The notes under the pieces: generated by a model
The model's input: only the letters and a program-made list of their open reading frames with translations
Database searches by the model: none
What the model was told of the DNA's origin: nothing
In this document: positions 63,645-64,000 of the stretch, one piece after another
How positions within the stretch are numbered: the first letter of the stretch is position 1
Layout: each line of letters starts with the position of its first letter
DNA from: Leuctra nigra
Taxonomy: Eukaryota > Arthropoda > Insecta > Plecoptera > Leuctridae
Assembly (NCBI GenBank): GCA_934045905.1
Contig: OW203768.1
Span: 12,056,316 to 12,120,315, forward strand
DNA: 64,000 nucleotides
Direction: 5' to 3'
Program-made: the position numbers and the translations under genes

Positions 63645-64000
63645 TCTTTGCAAGGGCGTATTCAGAGGGGTGTGCCGGGAGGGCCATGCCCCCCTCCCGA
63701 AATCAGGATTTCATCTAAGAAAATAAGTACATTTAAAATAATATGTGAAAAAACACTTAAAAATAGACAGATCATGTCAAAAAGGTTCCAAAATGTTTAG
63801 AATTGAGTTCAAATTCCAAAAAATTTCTGCATATCCTAATGAGTTCAATAAATTTACCTAATCCTAAACCTCTTAGACCAATTTTTGGATATTTTGTAAT
63901 TTATAATTTCCCAAAATAGTTATACACTGCAATTCAAAATTGCACCTAAATGAATGACCTTAATCCAAAATTTTCTGAACCCCCTGCTTTACACTGTGAT
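63645..64000. mobile_element. GGCGTATTCAGG-family element, copy 3 (runs off window)
   Basis: Starts CAAGGGCGTATTCAGAGGGG and continues as the reverse complement of 24089-24551 to the last base. Confidence 0.8.

Overview
This window is animal nuclear DNA, most likely from an insect. Genes are split by GT-AG introns, intergenic and intronic DNA is AT-rich, and the DNA is packed with short inverted-repeat transposons, tRNA-derived SINEs, an RTE-type retrotransposon and long poly-G/poly-C runs. The gene set (an ABHD2-type lipase, a NASP histone chaperone, a Stubble/filzig-type serine protease with a disulfide-knot domain, a GAIN/7TM receptor) fits an arthropod. A hemipteran is possible, but I cannot fix the order from sequence alone.

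Layout. Two + strand exons (90-217 and 1190-1408 or 1426) belong to an unidentified PPxY/Cys-rich protein gene that starts before the window. An eight-exon + strand gene for an ABHD2-type alpha/beta hydrolase (4001-13242, 410 aa) follows. Its 5.4-kb fourth intron holds a three-deep nest: a hAT-like element inside a full-length RTE retrotransposon inside a pogo/Tc1-like element. The intronless NASP gene (15532-16821, minus) converges on it. A 41-kb minus-strand gene (58428 down to 17663, ten coding exons, 817 aa with the proximal splice site) encodes a secreted trypsin-like protease: signal peptide, six-Cys knot, long Thr/Pro-rich stem, and a catalytic domain with the His/Asp/Ser triad intact. 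All phases match across its nine introns. Two further genes lie inside it: a four-exon 7TM receptor on the opposite strand (39820-43949, 901 aa) in the intron between its second and third coding exons, and an intronless LRR protein on the same strand (49346-50791, 481 aa) in the intron between its first and second coding exons.

Most unusual feature. The knot-encoding exon of the protease is preceded by a perfect-period array in which the 3' splice site plus the first 70 nt of the exon is repeated 24 more times (94-bp unit, 46042-48377). The distance from the farthest to the nearest acceptor is 2256 nt, a multiple of three, and the whole array is stop-free in the protease frame. Use of the distal acceptor would therefore add 752 residues in frame. 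A smaller array (112-bp unit, about five copies) duplicates another acceptor/exon start of the same gene near 28.7-29.3 kb. It is not open in frame.

Mobile DNA. I could bound many insertions by target-site duplications. They include a 927-bp hAT foldback element made of TATCGATA-type arms that landed at position +5 of a protease 5' splice site, and a 36-bp transposon copy that is little more than its two terminal repeats yet has a perfect 9-bp target duplication. Its 254-bp relative sits in the receptor gene.
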